The notes under the pieces were generated by a model. That model worked only from the letters and a program-made list of their open reading frames with translations, was not told the DNA's origin and made no database searches. Positions 9,419-19,154 of a stretch of DNA of 64,000 nt are shown here, piece by piece. The number at the start of each line of letters is the position of its first letter. Within the stretch, counting starts at the first letter, position 1. The position numbers and the translations under genes are program-made. The DNA lies in assembly GCF_900205865.1 (NCBI RefSeq), contig NZ_LT906662.1:1364001-1428000 (forward strand), given 5' to 3'. This DNA comes from Thermoanaerobacterium sp. RBIITD. Lineage in GTDB: Bacteria > Bacillota > Thermoanaerobacteria > Thermoanaerobacterales > Thermoanaerobacteraceae.

Positions 9419-9616
9419 TTAATTTATCAATTTTTTTATTTCTTCCTTCATTAATTCTGTAATCTTCGCTATCTTATCAATATCCATGCCTTCTTCTAAT
9501 AGTTTGTTTGCAATCTTTATACTTTTTTCCTTCTTTCCTTTTTCAATTATCATCTTATATGTTTCCGATCCTTCAATTCTAAACATTCTTACCACATCCA
9601 TAAAAGCTTTTTCAAT
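9419..9616 (-). pseudogene. Remnant of Rpn-like PD-(D/E)XK nuclease, C-terminal tail
   Basis: The frame reads IEKAFMDVVRMFRIEGSE, then YKMIIEKGKKEKSIKIANKL and a helical, Lys-rich end. This is the usual tail of Rpn/PD-(D/E)XK family putative transposases (DUF4351-like end). The nuclease domain is missing and the upstream side runs straight into the end of a truncated thioesterase, so the element probably broke that gene. It is the next stretch of the protein whose preceding piece survives at 4306-4491, though the two are separate copies. Confidence 0.65.
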
Positions 9617-9634
9617 AAATAAAAATAAAATTTA

Positions 9635-9985
9635 TTAATTATTAATAATAACTTGGGGTGGATTGATTCCTGAAATAAATAGATTGGTTTTAATCTCTGG
9701 AAGAAACATTACCATTTTCAATGCGATATCAAATGTGGTATAACCACCCATACTATGTCCAAACAATACTATTTCGTCTGCATAAATCTTAGAATACACC
9801 TGTGAAAAGCAATCATTTGAATATTCTGTAAACTCATACAGCAAACCTCCTCTTGATCTGCTACCATGACCTCTTGCTTCTATGCACAAAACATCAAAAA
9901 ACTGTTTAATATCATCAAAATAATTTTTATAATAATTTGCATTTCCTCCCGCAAATGGAAATACCATTAATTGCTTTTTCTTCAT
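9635..9985 (-). pseudogene. Truncated type II thioesterase (SrfAD/GrsT-like)
   Basis: The 116 residues match the first half of an alpha/beta-hydrolase thioesterase of the kind that edits nonribosomal peptide synthetases. FPFAGGNANYYKNYF is the oxyanion region and GHSMGG the nucleophile elbow. Family members run to about 230-250 residues; the part with the catalytic Asp and His is absent. The frame ends just before a nuclease remnant. It lies 23 bp downstream of the nitroreductase gene, probably co-transcribed. Without Asp/His it should be inactive. Confidence 0.75.
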
Positions 9986-10008
9986 TTTTTCTCTCCACTG
10001 TTAACTTT

Positions 10009-10737
10009 TCATTCTGTTCTGTGATATTCTGCATTATTGCCAAATTCCCAATAGCCACCCTCTGCACCCAATTCAAAATGTAACTTTGCAATTCCCATAT
10101 CAATAGGGCCGTAAGGGGATTTATCAGAAACCCGTGCCCTCACAGTACCTGATTGATAAATAAATTTAACTGGTTGCTGGTTCAGTGCAGAAGGTGCTTT
10201 TTGAACTGCATAAATACCGTTCTTAAACCAATTAGGTAATTCAGTAGTATCCGCTTCGACTATTTCATTAAACGACTTTGTTTTTCTATGCATAGCTTTT
10301 GATATTATCTTCTCTTTTAACGAAAATTTATCTGCAACCTGTCCTAATACAATTAAACAATATATTTCCTCATCCTGATTTACAAAACAAACGCAACTCT
10401 TCTTATCAAAACACGTTCCCACCCAACAGGTTCCCAAATTAAGACAGGTAGCCTCTAACACTAATTTTTCTCCATAATATCCAGCTCTTTCTTTAGAAAA
10501 ATCATCTGTTTTACCGACAACAGCAATATAATTATTTACACCAGAAAACATTCCATAACTCCTCTTTAGTCCTGCAAAAGCTTTTCCATTATTCAAAATC
10601 AGTTGCATATTCAAATCAGCTTCCTTATTATATCTATTTATTAATTCTTCCATTTTTTGTACTTTGTTTTGTGGAATTGGAGTATTCAGATACTTTCTGT
10701 TTGAACATCTTACATTAATTGCTTCTTTAAGCGTCAT
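10009..10737 (-). CDS. Nitroreductase family protein
   Basis: A 242-residue protein starting with the FMN-binding RCSNRKY pattern (usual RRSxRxF/Y) and containing LGTCWVGTCF and a KAPSALNQQPV segment, all marks of the nitroreductase-like fold used for FMN-dependent reductions. It has a Cys pair (CWVGTCFDKKSCVC) that might bind metal or be redox active. A strong GGAGGTG lies 5 nt before the ATG. It is followed by a broken thioesterase, so it may be the survivor of a peptide-synthesis or oxidation cassette; that is inference. The substrate is unknown. Confidence 0.82.
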   Translation of the reverse strand: MTLKEAINVRCSNRKYLNTPIPQNKVQKMEELINRYNKEADLNMQLILNNGKAFAGLKRSYGMFSGVNNYIAVVGKTDDFSKERAGYYGEKLVLEATCLNLGTCWVGTCFDKKSCVCFVNQDEEIYCLIVLGQVADKFSLKEKIISKAMHRKTKSFNEIVEADTTELPNWFKNGIYAVQKAPSALNQQPVKFIYQSGTVRARVSDKSPYGPIDMGIAKLHFELGAEGGYWEFGNNAEYHRTE

Positions 10738-10763
10738 ATAAGCACCTCCTTTATTTTCTAGTT

Positions 10764-10781
10764 AGTATCAAGTTTGACACT
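10764..10781. promoter_or_regulatory. Imperfect palindrome upstream of nitroreductase
   Basis: AGTATCAAGTTTGACACT is an 18-bp near-palindrome about 27 bp upstream of the nitroreductase start, a plausible operator. A second inverted repeat, AGTCAG-N12-CTGACT, lies at 10787-10810. No regulator gene is adjacent. Confidence 0.35.
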
Positions 10782-10821
10782 TTGGCAGTCAGTTTTCTCT
10801 TTTTCTGACTATCAATTCCAT

Positions 10822-11507
10822 AGCATGTTTGTATTTGAAAACTATGTCAACATGATATTTGTCAAATATAGGTTGGAATGCTGCTTTTATCTGTTCATTT
10901 GATCTTGTCGCTTTATTGTAATATGGTGTCTTGTGGAAGAAAACTATTTTCCATGTCTTATTTGTGCTACTTAAATCTTTATCAAGCCATACTTTCTGTG
11001 CTTCTAAATATATCACCTGCAACAGGCTCTTCCTCATCTTCTTGGCTGTCAAGCATTACTATATGTGCATTGCCATAGTCAAATGAATATGTCTGACCTT
11101 TTAAACTATCAGGCCCATTTTGTGGTACTACAAATTGATTCACAAAATCTTTTGGTTTAGCTGAATCATAATTTTTCGATTGATATGTCTCGTGATTACC
11201 TTGCACTGGCATTTCTGGTATTGTGTCAATTACACCTTTTGCTGCATCAAACCAATTGTTCCAATGTGCGTACATCTGTCCAATTTCAACTAGGTCCCCA
11301 ACATTAACAAAGAATTTTGCATCTGGATTTGCTTTAAATGAATTTTGGATTGTTGTTTTCCATGGACCGTATTGCGGATCTGTTGCAACTCCGCTCTGGC
11401 TATCACCAAATATTAAAAACTTAAATGAATTCGTATCTTTTGCTTCCGTTGTGAAGGTATGTATATCACTCCAGTTTGTACCATCTCTGACTTTGTAATA
11501 ATATTTT
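10822..11507 (-). pseudogene. Partial, rearranged duplicate of the phosphatase gene
   Basis: Positions 10835-11507 repeat 2436-3107 with three substitutions and one inserted A (near 11008, causing a frameshift), so about 99% identity. The left end (10822-10839) instead matches 1779-1796, near the 3' end of the intact gene. The two segments meet at TTGAA, which is present at both parent sites, so the copy lost about 640 bp by a microhomology-type deletion. It has no signal peptide, no Pho box and no GHDH metal site. It lies on the same strand as the parent. Confidence 0.93.
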
Positions 11508-11583
11508 TGCTTTAAAGGTTAAATCTTTGCATCAGAAAACTCGCTATATATTGTCAACACTTTTAGTTCTTAATAACTTATTT

Positions 11584-12381
11584 TTATTTTGTTTCTATCG
11601 TCTCTTGTTTTAAATCTGATATTTTCTTCATTAAGTCCTCTCTTGCAAAATTAATTAACTCCTGCTCATCTTTGCCGTTATCAGAATATGTAGCTACACC
11701 AAAATACCACTTGCCAGGCAATTTATCTTTTATCTTTTTTATTACAATAGCTACACCAGCAGCTCCTGTTATAGGAAGAATTAAAGCTAAATTGCTATCG
11801 TCAATTTCAAATACTGTGTCTATATCACGAATTTTATGCCTTACTTGTTCTGCAATTTTTGAAATTCCAGCACTGATTTTTCCTTCGCATTGTGCCAGAA
11901 CTAGAGAGAGATTTACATTGCTCCTTTTGGCTCGGTTTATTTCGCTCTTTAATAATTTTTTAAGTTCTGGATAACGATCTTTTTTTGTAGTGTACCCTAT
12001 TAGTTTTACAACACGTTTTACAAGTTCAACTGCTTTAAATGGCTTAATGAGATATTCTACTGCACCAATCTCTATTGCTTGCGTAATTGAAGAGGCCGTA
12101 GCATCTCCACTCAGTATCATCACAGGGATGTTTTTGTATTCTGAATGTGATTTTAATTTCTGTATAAATTCAAAGCCATTTTGATTCGGCAGATTAATAT
12201 CTACAATTACCAAATCGAATAATTCCTTTTTACTACTTTTTATTTTTAATATTGCCTCTTCAGCAGTAGCTGCTGTTTCAACATCATAACCTTCTGCCCC
12301 TAATATATCTTTAACCATAAGTCGTATTAATGCAGTGTCATCTACTATTAAAATGCTTTTACTGTCTCTTCTTTCTTCCAT
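11584..12381 (-). CDS. Response regulator with degenerate GGDEF-like output domain
   Basis: 265 residues. The N-terminal receiver domain is complete: acidic pair DD near residues 14-15, phospho-acceptor Asp in LVIVDINLPNQ near 60, Ser in MILSGDA and Lys in IKPF near 114. The C-terminal half (about 140-255) has the strand-helix spacing of a diguanylate cyclase, but there is no GGDEF, so it is probably not catalytic and may bind nucleotide or a partner. It lies 71 bp downstream of a REC-PAS-GGDEF gene on the same strand, which suggests one signalling module. Confidence 0.83.
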   Translation of the reverse strand: MEERRDSKSILIVDDTALIRLMVKDILGAEGYDVETAATAEEAILKIKSSKKELFDLVIVDINLPNQNGFEFIQKLKSHSEYKNIPVMILSGDATASSITQAIEIGAVEYLIKPFKAVELVKRVVKLIGYTTKKDRYPELKKLLKSEINRAKRSNVNLSLVLAQCEGKISAGISKIAEQVRHKIRDIDTVFEIDDSNLALILPITGAAGVAIVIKKIKDKLPGKWYFGVATYSDNGKDEQELINFAREDLMKKISDLKQETIETK

Positions 12382-12452
12382 AGCTCTTTTATTGAGACTA
12401 ATTTGTAGCCTCTCTACTATCCTCCTTATATGTTAATTTTAGTAAGCAATTT

Positions 12453-14447
12453 TTACTTGCTTTTTACACAGTTCCTTCCTGCACCTTTTGCTTCATACAG
12501 AGTATTGTCTGCTCGTAAAAGAATGGTATCAATGGTGTCTGATGACCTGTAACTGGTTACACCAAAGCTTGCAGTCACATACCCCACTTCTGGTAGGTTC
12601 ATCATACTAACATGCTTTCTGAGCTCTTCAGCTAGATCAGCTGCATCGCTTATAAAAGTTTCCGGCAATAGAATTATAAACTCTTCTCCTCCCCAACGTG
12701 CAAAACAATCTGTCTTGCGTATCCTTCCTTTTACCGTATCGGCAACATTCTTAAGAACCATATCCCCCGCAGCATGACCGAAACGGTCATTTACGCTCTT
12801 GAAGTGATCTAAATCAAACATAATAAGCGAAAAAGGCTTTCTATTTCGTTTTGTTCGTTCTATTTCTTGCTCTAGCATCTGCATGAAAAAACGCCGGTTA
12901 TAAATATTTGTAAGGTGATCTGTAATAGATTGACGGTAAAGCAATTCCTCAAATCTTTTGCGTTCGCTTATGTCGCGAACAATTCCCACTGCATGCCAAG
13001 CATCTTTAATCCTAACAGCAGAAAGTGAAAGTTCTACATCAATTTCATGACCATTTTTATGCCTTGCTTTTAATTCAATCGTTCTACCCACAGTATTCCC
13101 TTTGCCGCTCATTCGGAATTTTTTAAATGCCTCTTTATATGCTTCGTACAATCGTTCGTCTTGTATCATAAATGTGTGTAAGTCTTTACCTATTATTTCT
13201 TCTCTTGAATAGCCAAATATGCGTTCCACTGCAGGATTCCAAAAAGTTACGTTTCCTTTATCGTCAATCATGATGATAGCATCTCCTGCAGATTCCATTA
13301 TAGTGCTTAAAATCTCATTCTTTTCCTGCAGTTCTTTTTCCATTTTTCTACGCTCTGTCATATCAATTACAAGTTCTGCATATACTTTTTCTTTCCCAAA
13401 TTCTACAAATTCCAAGTGAATCTCTGCTGGATAGAGAGAACCATCTTTTCTGCGGTGTACAGTGTTAAAGATAATTTGCTGTTGTTCTCCTTTAGTCAGA
13501 GGAGCAAGAAGTTCTTTAAAGCTTTGCAGATTAAACTCTGGTTTTAAGTCAAGAGGTGTCATTTCTTTGAGCTCTTCCTCACTGTAGCCTAAATTCTCCT
13601 TTGCTCCGCGGTTTACTACAAAGAATTTTAATGTTTCTGGGTGAAATATGTAAATCTCGTTCAATGAGTTTTCAAAAAGGTATTTGTAAAATTTGAGTTC
13701 TTTTTCAGCTTTCCATCGCTCGGTAATATCAAAAATAATTAAATACAATAGTGTTTTTCCTTGACAATTTATAGTAGATGAATAGACCTCTGCCAACCTC
13801 TCTTCTCCGTTAGCCAATCGTTGGATGCAAATGCATGAACTGCAGCACTTTCTTAAAGCTTCTAAACACTTTTGGTCACCACTTATGGTAGAAATACCAA
13901 CATCCATCTGCAGCATGGTCTCTCTGGAATAACCGTAGAAGTGACAGGCAGCTTTGTTAGCATCGATAATGCGTCCATATTGCTGGTCAATAAGCAGCAT
14001 TATTGCATCATGATTTTCAAACATACTGCGGAACAAAGCCTCATTCTGTTTTAACCGTATCTTCGCTTCGTGGAACTTAAAAACCATTTCTATTTGAGAT
14101 ATAAGTACATATTCGTCAACACCCTTGAGCACATAGCCGTAACCTGTAACCGATCGGATTTTTTCCATTATTTCTTTACTGGTATTAGCAGTCAAAAATA
14201 AAACCGGAATATCTTTATGCTGCTGAATTATTCGCGCTGCATCTATCCCGTCGATTGTTCCTCCAAGTTCTATGTCCATAAGAATTAAATCTATACTTTG
14301 ATCACTACGTACCCTTTCTACAGCTTTCTCTCCTGTTAAGACTATTTCTGTTTTGTATCCATATTTACTTAAAATATCTGCTGTTATTTGTGCGTTAAGT
14401 TTGCTATCTTCTACAATCAGGATTTTCTTTGGAAAAGCAGCATTCAT
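12453..14447 (-). CDS. Diguanylate cyclase with receiver and three PAS domains
   Basis: 664 residues. An N-terminal receiver (LIVEDS; DLILMDIELG) is followed by three PAS segments (about 130-245, 250-365, 380-500). The C-terminal GGDEF domain carries an intact GGEEF active site. RKTD lies five residues before it, the exact spacing of the c-di-GMP inhibitory I-site. The enzyme should make c-di-GMP from GTP under control of phosphorylation and PAS ligands. There is no membrane segment, so it is cytoplasmic. GGAGG lies 9 nt before the ATG. The downstream REC-degenerate GGDEF protein probably acts with it. Confidence 0.92.
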   Translation of the reverse strand: MNAAFPKKILIVEDSKLNAQITADILSKYGYKTEIVLTGEKAVERVRSDQSIDLILMDIELGGTIDGIDAARIIQQHKDIPVLFLTANTSKEIMEKIRSVTGYGYVLKGVDEYVLISQIEMVFKFHEAKIRLKQNEALFRSMFENHDAIMLLIDQQYGRIIDANKAACHFYGYSRETMLQMDVGISTISGDQKCLEALRKCCSSCICIQRLANGEERLAEVYSSTINCQGKTLLYLIIFDITERWKAEKELKFYKYLFENSLNEIYIFHPETLKFFVVNRGAKENLGYSEEELKEMTPLDLKPEFNLQSFKELLAPLTKGEQQQIIFNTVHRRKDGSLYPAEIHLEFVEFGKEKVYAELVIDMTERRKMEKELQEKNEILSTIMESAGDAIIMIDDKGNVTFWNPAVERIFGYSREEIIGKDLHTFMIQDERLYEAYKEAFKKFRMSGKGNTVGRTIELKARHKNGHEIDVELSLSAVRIKDAWHAVGIVRDISERKRFEELLYRQSITDHLTNIYNRRFFMQMLEQEIERTKRNRKPFSLIMFDLDHFKSVNDRFGHAAGDMVLKNVADTVKGRIRKTDCFARWGGEEFIILLPETFISDAADLAEELRKHVSMMNLPEVGYVTASFGVTSYRSSDTIDTILLRADNTLYEAKGAGRNCVKSK

Positions 14448-14702
14448 CAGTTAATGCCTCCAATTAACTCTATTTTAGCAGTTTCAAGAATGTAATTTCT
14501 ATCGTTCTAGAAGTGCTCGTGCGCTCTCGAAATATTATTATACTATTTTTACATAAAAACACAATAAAAATTTTCCTGTCATAATATTATCCTCTATGAT
14601 ATTTTTCTGTCAAAAAGCTCACAACCCTATATTGCTCTATATAGTCGGTTCGTCGTATAATCACAAAGTTATGACAATAAGTAATGCAAAAACCACTTTG
14701 TT

Positions 14703-14908
14703 TCATTGGAAGAAGCCAATAATTATCTTTATGAAGTAAGTAAAAAATTAAATAATACAAAGAATCCTTTAAAAAACAATAAGACACCCGCAGAGATATT
14801 TGAAGAAGAAAGGCCATATTTATTACCGAAATTAAGCATTTTGATGCAGCAAGATGCGAAGACCACCATGCATACAAATATTTCAACAATAGTTATAGGC
14901 TCATGTAA
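14703..14908 (+). pseudogene. IS21-family transposase (IstA) remnant
   Basis: The frame reads EEANNYLYEVSKKLNN, then NKTPAEIFEEERPYLLP. After a one-base shift it continues FDAARCEDHHAYKY and stops. This resembles the C-terminal part of IstA transposases, where a DAAR...KYST pattern follows a YLLP block. The DDE core and any istB partner are gone. Confidence 0.55.
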
Positions 14909-15457
14909 TTACTAATTATTTATAACCAATTTGAAACTATCTGGAATAAAAAATGCTTATGAGATGACGCGTAAGATGTTGCAATAAGTGATATAAGCTA
15001 TGATAAAATATTTCAAGATCCAGTTAAGCATAAATAGGTTCTCCAAAGTACTCTGTATTTGATACATCCTTTGTTTTCTTTATAGATAAGTCTCGCTTAT
15101 TCATCCATATCCACCCCAATTCCCGTTTATCCAAATCCGAATTACGTGATCTTTTATAAAAATTTTTTATCATAGATGTCCAACATTTAGAAATTTAAAA
15201 GCAATAGTTTAAATAGTAACGTTATATACAATTTTAGCAATAGTTTAAGCCCTTTTTGTATACGTCACAAATATTTATGCAATTCGTATTCTTTATATCA
15301 TCTTACATACACTATTTGTATATCTCTCTAACTGCTTCATTTCCGTAATTATCCATAATATCACATCTGTAATAGTATATTAGCATAGATAATAGCAAGT
15401 ATCAATTAAAATTTAAAAAATTTTCAAAAATCTATTGACATTACAAATAGATTAGGA
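14909..15457. other. Remnant-rich intergenic region
   Basis: No intact gene. One small minus-strand frame (start 15104, stop at 15024) would encode 26 residues, MNKRDLSIKKTKDVSNTEYF and on, and has GGGGTGG 6 nt before its ATG. I do not recognise it, and it may be the broken end of another gene. The rest is AT-rich with stops in all frames. Confidence 0.35.
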
Positions 15458-15768
15458 GTGCTATTTGAAGTGCTTTTAACATCAGATATGAGACTTGGGA
15501 AAGCATTAGGCCTTAAATGGGGAGATGTGGACTTTAAAAATAGCTGTATTCATGTTAAAAGGACATTGTCAAGAACAAATGAGGGATGGAAACTAGAAGA
15601 GCCAAAAACATCAAGAAGCAGAAGAACCATACCGCTACCGAAAGAGATAATGATTAATGAACATAAGAAAATCAAGCAGAGGAAAAGCTTAAAGCAAAGG
15701 AAACCTTAAATTATGATAAAGGTAAAGATAAGTTTAAGCCGGAAGAATGGCAAGAGAAGTTTAAAGGA
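15458..15768 (+). pseudogene. Tyrosine recombinase/integrase fragment
   Basis: The frame contains MRLGKALGLKWGDVDF with the first catalytic Arg, followed by EEPKTSRSRRTIPLP, the standard layout of phage-type integrases. A one-base frameshift near 15680 is needed to continue into KFKPEEWQEKFKG. Both the N-terminal arm-binding part and the C-terminal HxxR...Y catalytic half are missing. It lies directly beside tRNA-Thr, a common integration site, so it is probably the last trace of an integrated element. Confidence 0.75.
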
Positions 15769-15834
15769 CCCCAAAGTATTTGTAGATTAGGGTTTGTATT
15801 TGCGGCTCAAAAATGCTGTTTTAATTTCGCAATC

Positions 15835-15864
15835 AAAAAGGATATCGACATTTCATCGATACCC
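15835..15864 (-). terminator. Intrinsic terminator of tRNA-Thr
   Basis: On the minus strand GGGTATCGA and TCGATATCC pair around a 7-nt loop and are followed by TTTTT, just downstream of the tRNA. Confidence 0.8.
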
Positions 15865-15882
15865 TCTAATATGCTTTATGTA

Positions 15883-15958
15883 TGGAGCTGGCGATAGGAC
15901 TTGAACCTACAACCCGCTGATTACAAATCAGCTGCTCTGCCGATTGAGCCACGCCAGC
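15883..15958 (-). tRNA. tRNA-Thr (anticodon TGT)
   Basis: A full cloverleaf is visible: acceptor GCTGGCG/CGCCAGC, D arm GCTC...GAGC, anticodon stem GCTGA/TCAGC with loop TTTGTAA, and T arm with GTAGGTTCAAGTCCTAT. CCA is encoded. The anticodon TGT reads ACN threonine codons. It has its own consensus promoter and terminator. Confidence 0.97.
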
Positions 15959-15990
15959 ACTTTATTGGCTTATCGCCCTGACAGTTATAT

Positions 15991-16019
15991 ATTATACCGG
16001 GTTAGCTCCATTATGTCAA
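15991..16019 (-). promoter_or_regulatory. Consensus sigma-A promoter of tRNA-Thr
   Basis: On the minus strand a perfect TTGACA and a perfect TATAAT are separated by 17 bp, about 33 bp upstream of the tRNA 5' end. Confidence 0.9.
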
Positions 16020-16055
16020 CACTTTTTTTATCTATTTTTTGAGGAAATTGATGGA

Positions 16056-17357
<1,302 letters not shown>

Positions 17358-18740
17358 TTATTTTATCCTCTTCAATATTTCCCTTGCAACAACGACGCCT
17401 GATACAGATGCCTGAGCGAGACCCCTTGTGATACCTGCACCATCACCTGCTGCAAAGAGATTTTCAACCTGTGTTTCAAAGTTGTTTGTAAGCTTTACCC
17501 TTGATGAATAAAATTTAACTTCAACACCATATAAAAGTGTATGTTTAGAATATACACCAGGCGAAACTTTATCAAGAGCCTGTAGCATTTCGATTATTGA
17601 TTGCAAAAACCTGTATGGCAATACAAGGCTTAAATCTCCAGGTGTAGCATCTTTCAATGTTGGCTCTAAAAGTCCTCTCTTTAATCTTTCAGGTGTTGAT
17701 CTTCTTCCTGATAAAAGGTCACCGAGCCTCTGCACAATTACACCATCCCCAAGCATGTTTGCAAGTGATGCAATGTATCTGCCATATGCTATAGGTTCTT
17801 TAAAAGGTTCTGTAAATTCTTTACTTACAAGCAATGCAAAATTGGTATTGTCTGTCTTTATATCTTTATAACTGTGCCCATTTACTGTTTTAAGGCCATC
17901 GTTATTTTCAACAACAACTTTTCCATATGGATTCATGCAGAAGGTTCTTACCTTATCATCAAAGGATTTTGAATGATAAATGAATTTTGATTCATATATG
18001 ACATTTGTTATATCTTCCATAACGACTGCAGGTATCTCAACTCTTACACCGACATCAACAGCGTTATTTTGTGTATCAAGTGACAGCCTGTCGGATTCCT
18101 TCTTAAACCACCCTGCACCTTCTCTGCCTGGCACGACAACAATATATTCTCCTCTGTATTCTTCGCCATCTTCTGTTACTACACCATATGCTTTATTATT
18201 TTCAGTAAGTATTTTTGAAACTGGTGTTTTTGTCTTAATTTCAATTTTATCCCTTAGAAAATCTTCCATATTCTTGATTATATCGTAGCACTTCTCCGTG
18301 CCAAGGTGCTTTATTATGGCTGGGATAAGCTTTAAATCGGCTGCTGCAGCTCTTCTTTCAATATCTCTTATCTTATCTTTATCAGTACCATGTACTTCCT
18401 TAGTCCCGCCGAATTTTACATATATACTATCGACATAATTTATAAGCTCATTTAATTCCGACTTTGGCAGGTATTCATCAAGGACGCCGCCGTATTCAGA
18501 TGTTAATGTAAGTTTTCCATCACTAAAGGCACCAGCACCTCCGATTCCACATGTAATTGAACATGGCTTACAATTTATGCACTTCGAACCATATTGGTTA
18601 ATAGGGCATATCCTGCCGCGGATATCTCTTCCTTTTTCAAGCATTAATATTTTTAATCCGCTATTTTCTTTTATAAGTTCTAGGGATGTAAAAAGCCCTG
18701 CCGGACCGCCGCCGACAATTATAACATCATATGCTTTCAT
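17358..18740 (-). CDS. FAD-dependent oxidoreductase (HI0933/Geranylgeranyl-reductase-like)
   Basis: About 460 residues. A Rossmann FAD motif, VIIVGGGPAGLFTSLEL, opens the protein, and a closing motif, LFAAGDGAGITRGLAQA, occurs near the end. A Cys-rich CINCKPCSITCG segment near residue 57 could hold a cluster or be redox active. Family members are annotated only as FAD-dependent dehydrogenases; no substrate can be given. The ATG at 18740 is chosen because AGGAG lies 8 nt upstream; an in-frame GTG at 18749 overlaps that site. It sits just upstream of purA. Confidence 0.85.
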   Translation of the reverse strand: MKAYDVIIVGGGPAGLFTSLELIKENSGLKILMLEKGRDIRGRICPINQYGSKCINCKPCSITCGIGGAGAFSDGKLTLTSEYGGVLDEYLPKSELNELINYVDSIYVKFGGTKEVHGTDKDKIRDIERRAAAADLKLIPAIIKHLGTEKCYDIIKNMEDFLRDKIEIKTKTPVSKILTENNKAYGVVTEDGEEYRGEYIVVVPGREGAGWFKKESDRLSLDTQNNAVDVGVRVEIPAVVMEDITNVIYESKFIYHSKSFDDKVRTFCMNPYGKVVVENNDGLKTVNGHSYKDIKTDNTNFALLVSKEFTEPFKEPIAYGRYIASLANMLGDGVIVQRLGDLLSGRRSTPERLKRGLLEPTLKDATPGDLSLVLPYRFLQSIIEMLQALDKVSPGVYSKHTLLYGVEVKFYSSRVKLTNNFETQVENLFAAGDGAGITRGLAQASVSGVVVAREILKRIK

Positions 18741-19154
18741 GGAAAACACTCCTTTTATTTATTTAAGGTCACAAACATCCCCTACAGTATCTTAACAGAT
18801 ATTTATGATTTAATCAACTAAAATTACGAATAATTAATTATAAATAAACAATAAAGTTCGTCTTTTCTCAATATATATTGCAGATGATATTTTTACAACT
18901 TTAATGATCGCAAAAGAATTTAATGTTTATATAATACTTAATATTTCAATAAGGCCGTCTTACTATAGAACCTGTGTTATTTATATCTAATTAATAAAAA
19001 ACATAAGAACCTAGTCTGATACTCTTTTCACCATCTACTTTGTATTATTATACCCTCAAAATTTGCTTAAATTATTATTGCTGTTTTTTTGGAAATGCAA
19101 ATGATATATAATATAATTTGAGTTTTAATCGTTTTGAAAGGAATGTAAACAAAA
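18741..19154. other. Divergent intergenic region
   Basis: About 410 bp between the divergent FAD enzyme and thrE genes. The only signal picked out is the thrE promoter at 19089-19117; no gene or RNA seen. Confidence 0.5.
19089..19117 (+). promoter_or_regulatory. Promoter of the ThrE-like operon
   Basis: TTGGAA and a perfect TATAAT with a 17-bp spacer, about 37 bp upstream of the GTG start. Confidence 0.65.

Noticed and set aside
10878-11498. Open frames on both strands within 10789-11498 as new genes
   Set aside because: They are pieces, or antisense shadows, of the duplicated phosphatase segment.
14587-14889. 100-codon minus-strand frame
   Set aside because: It is antisense to the IS21-like remnant and matches no family that I know.
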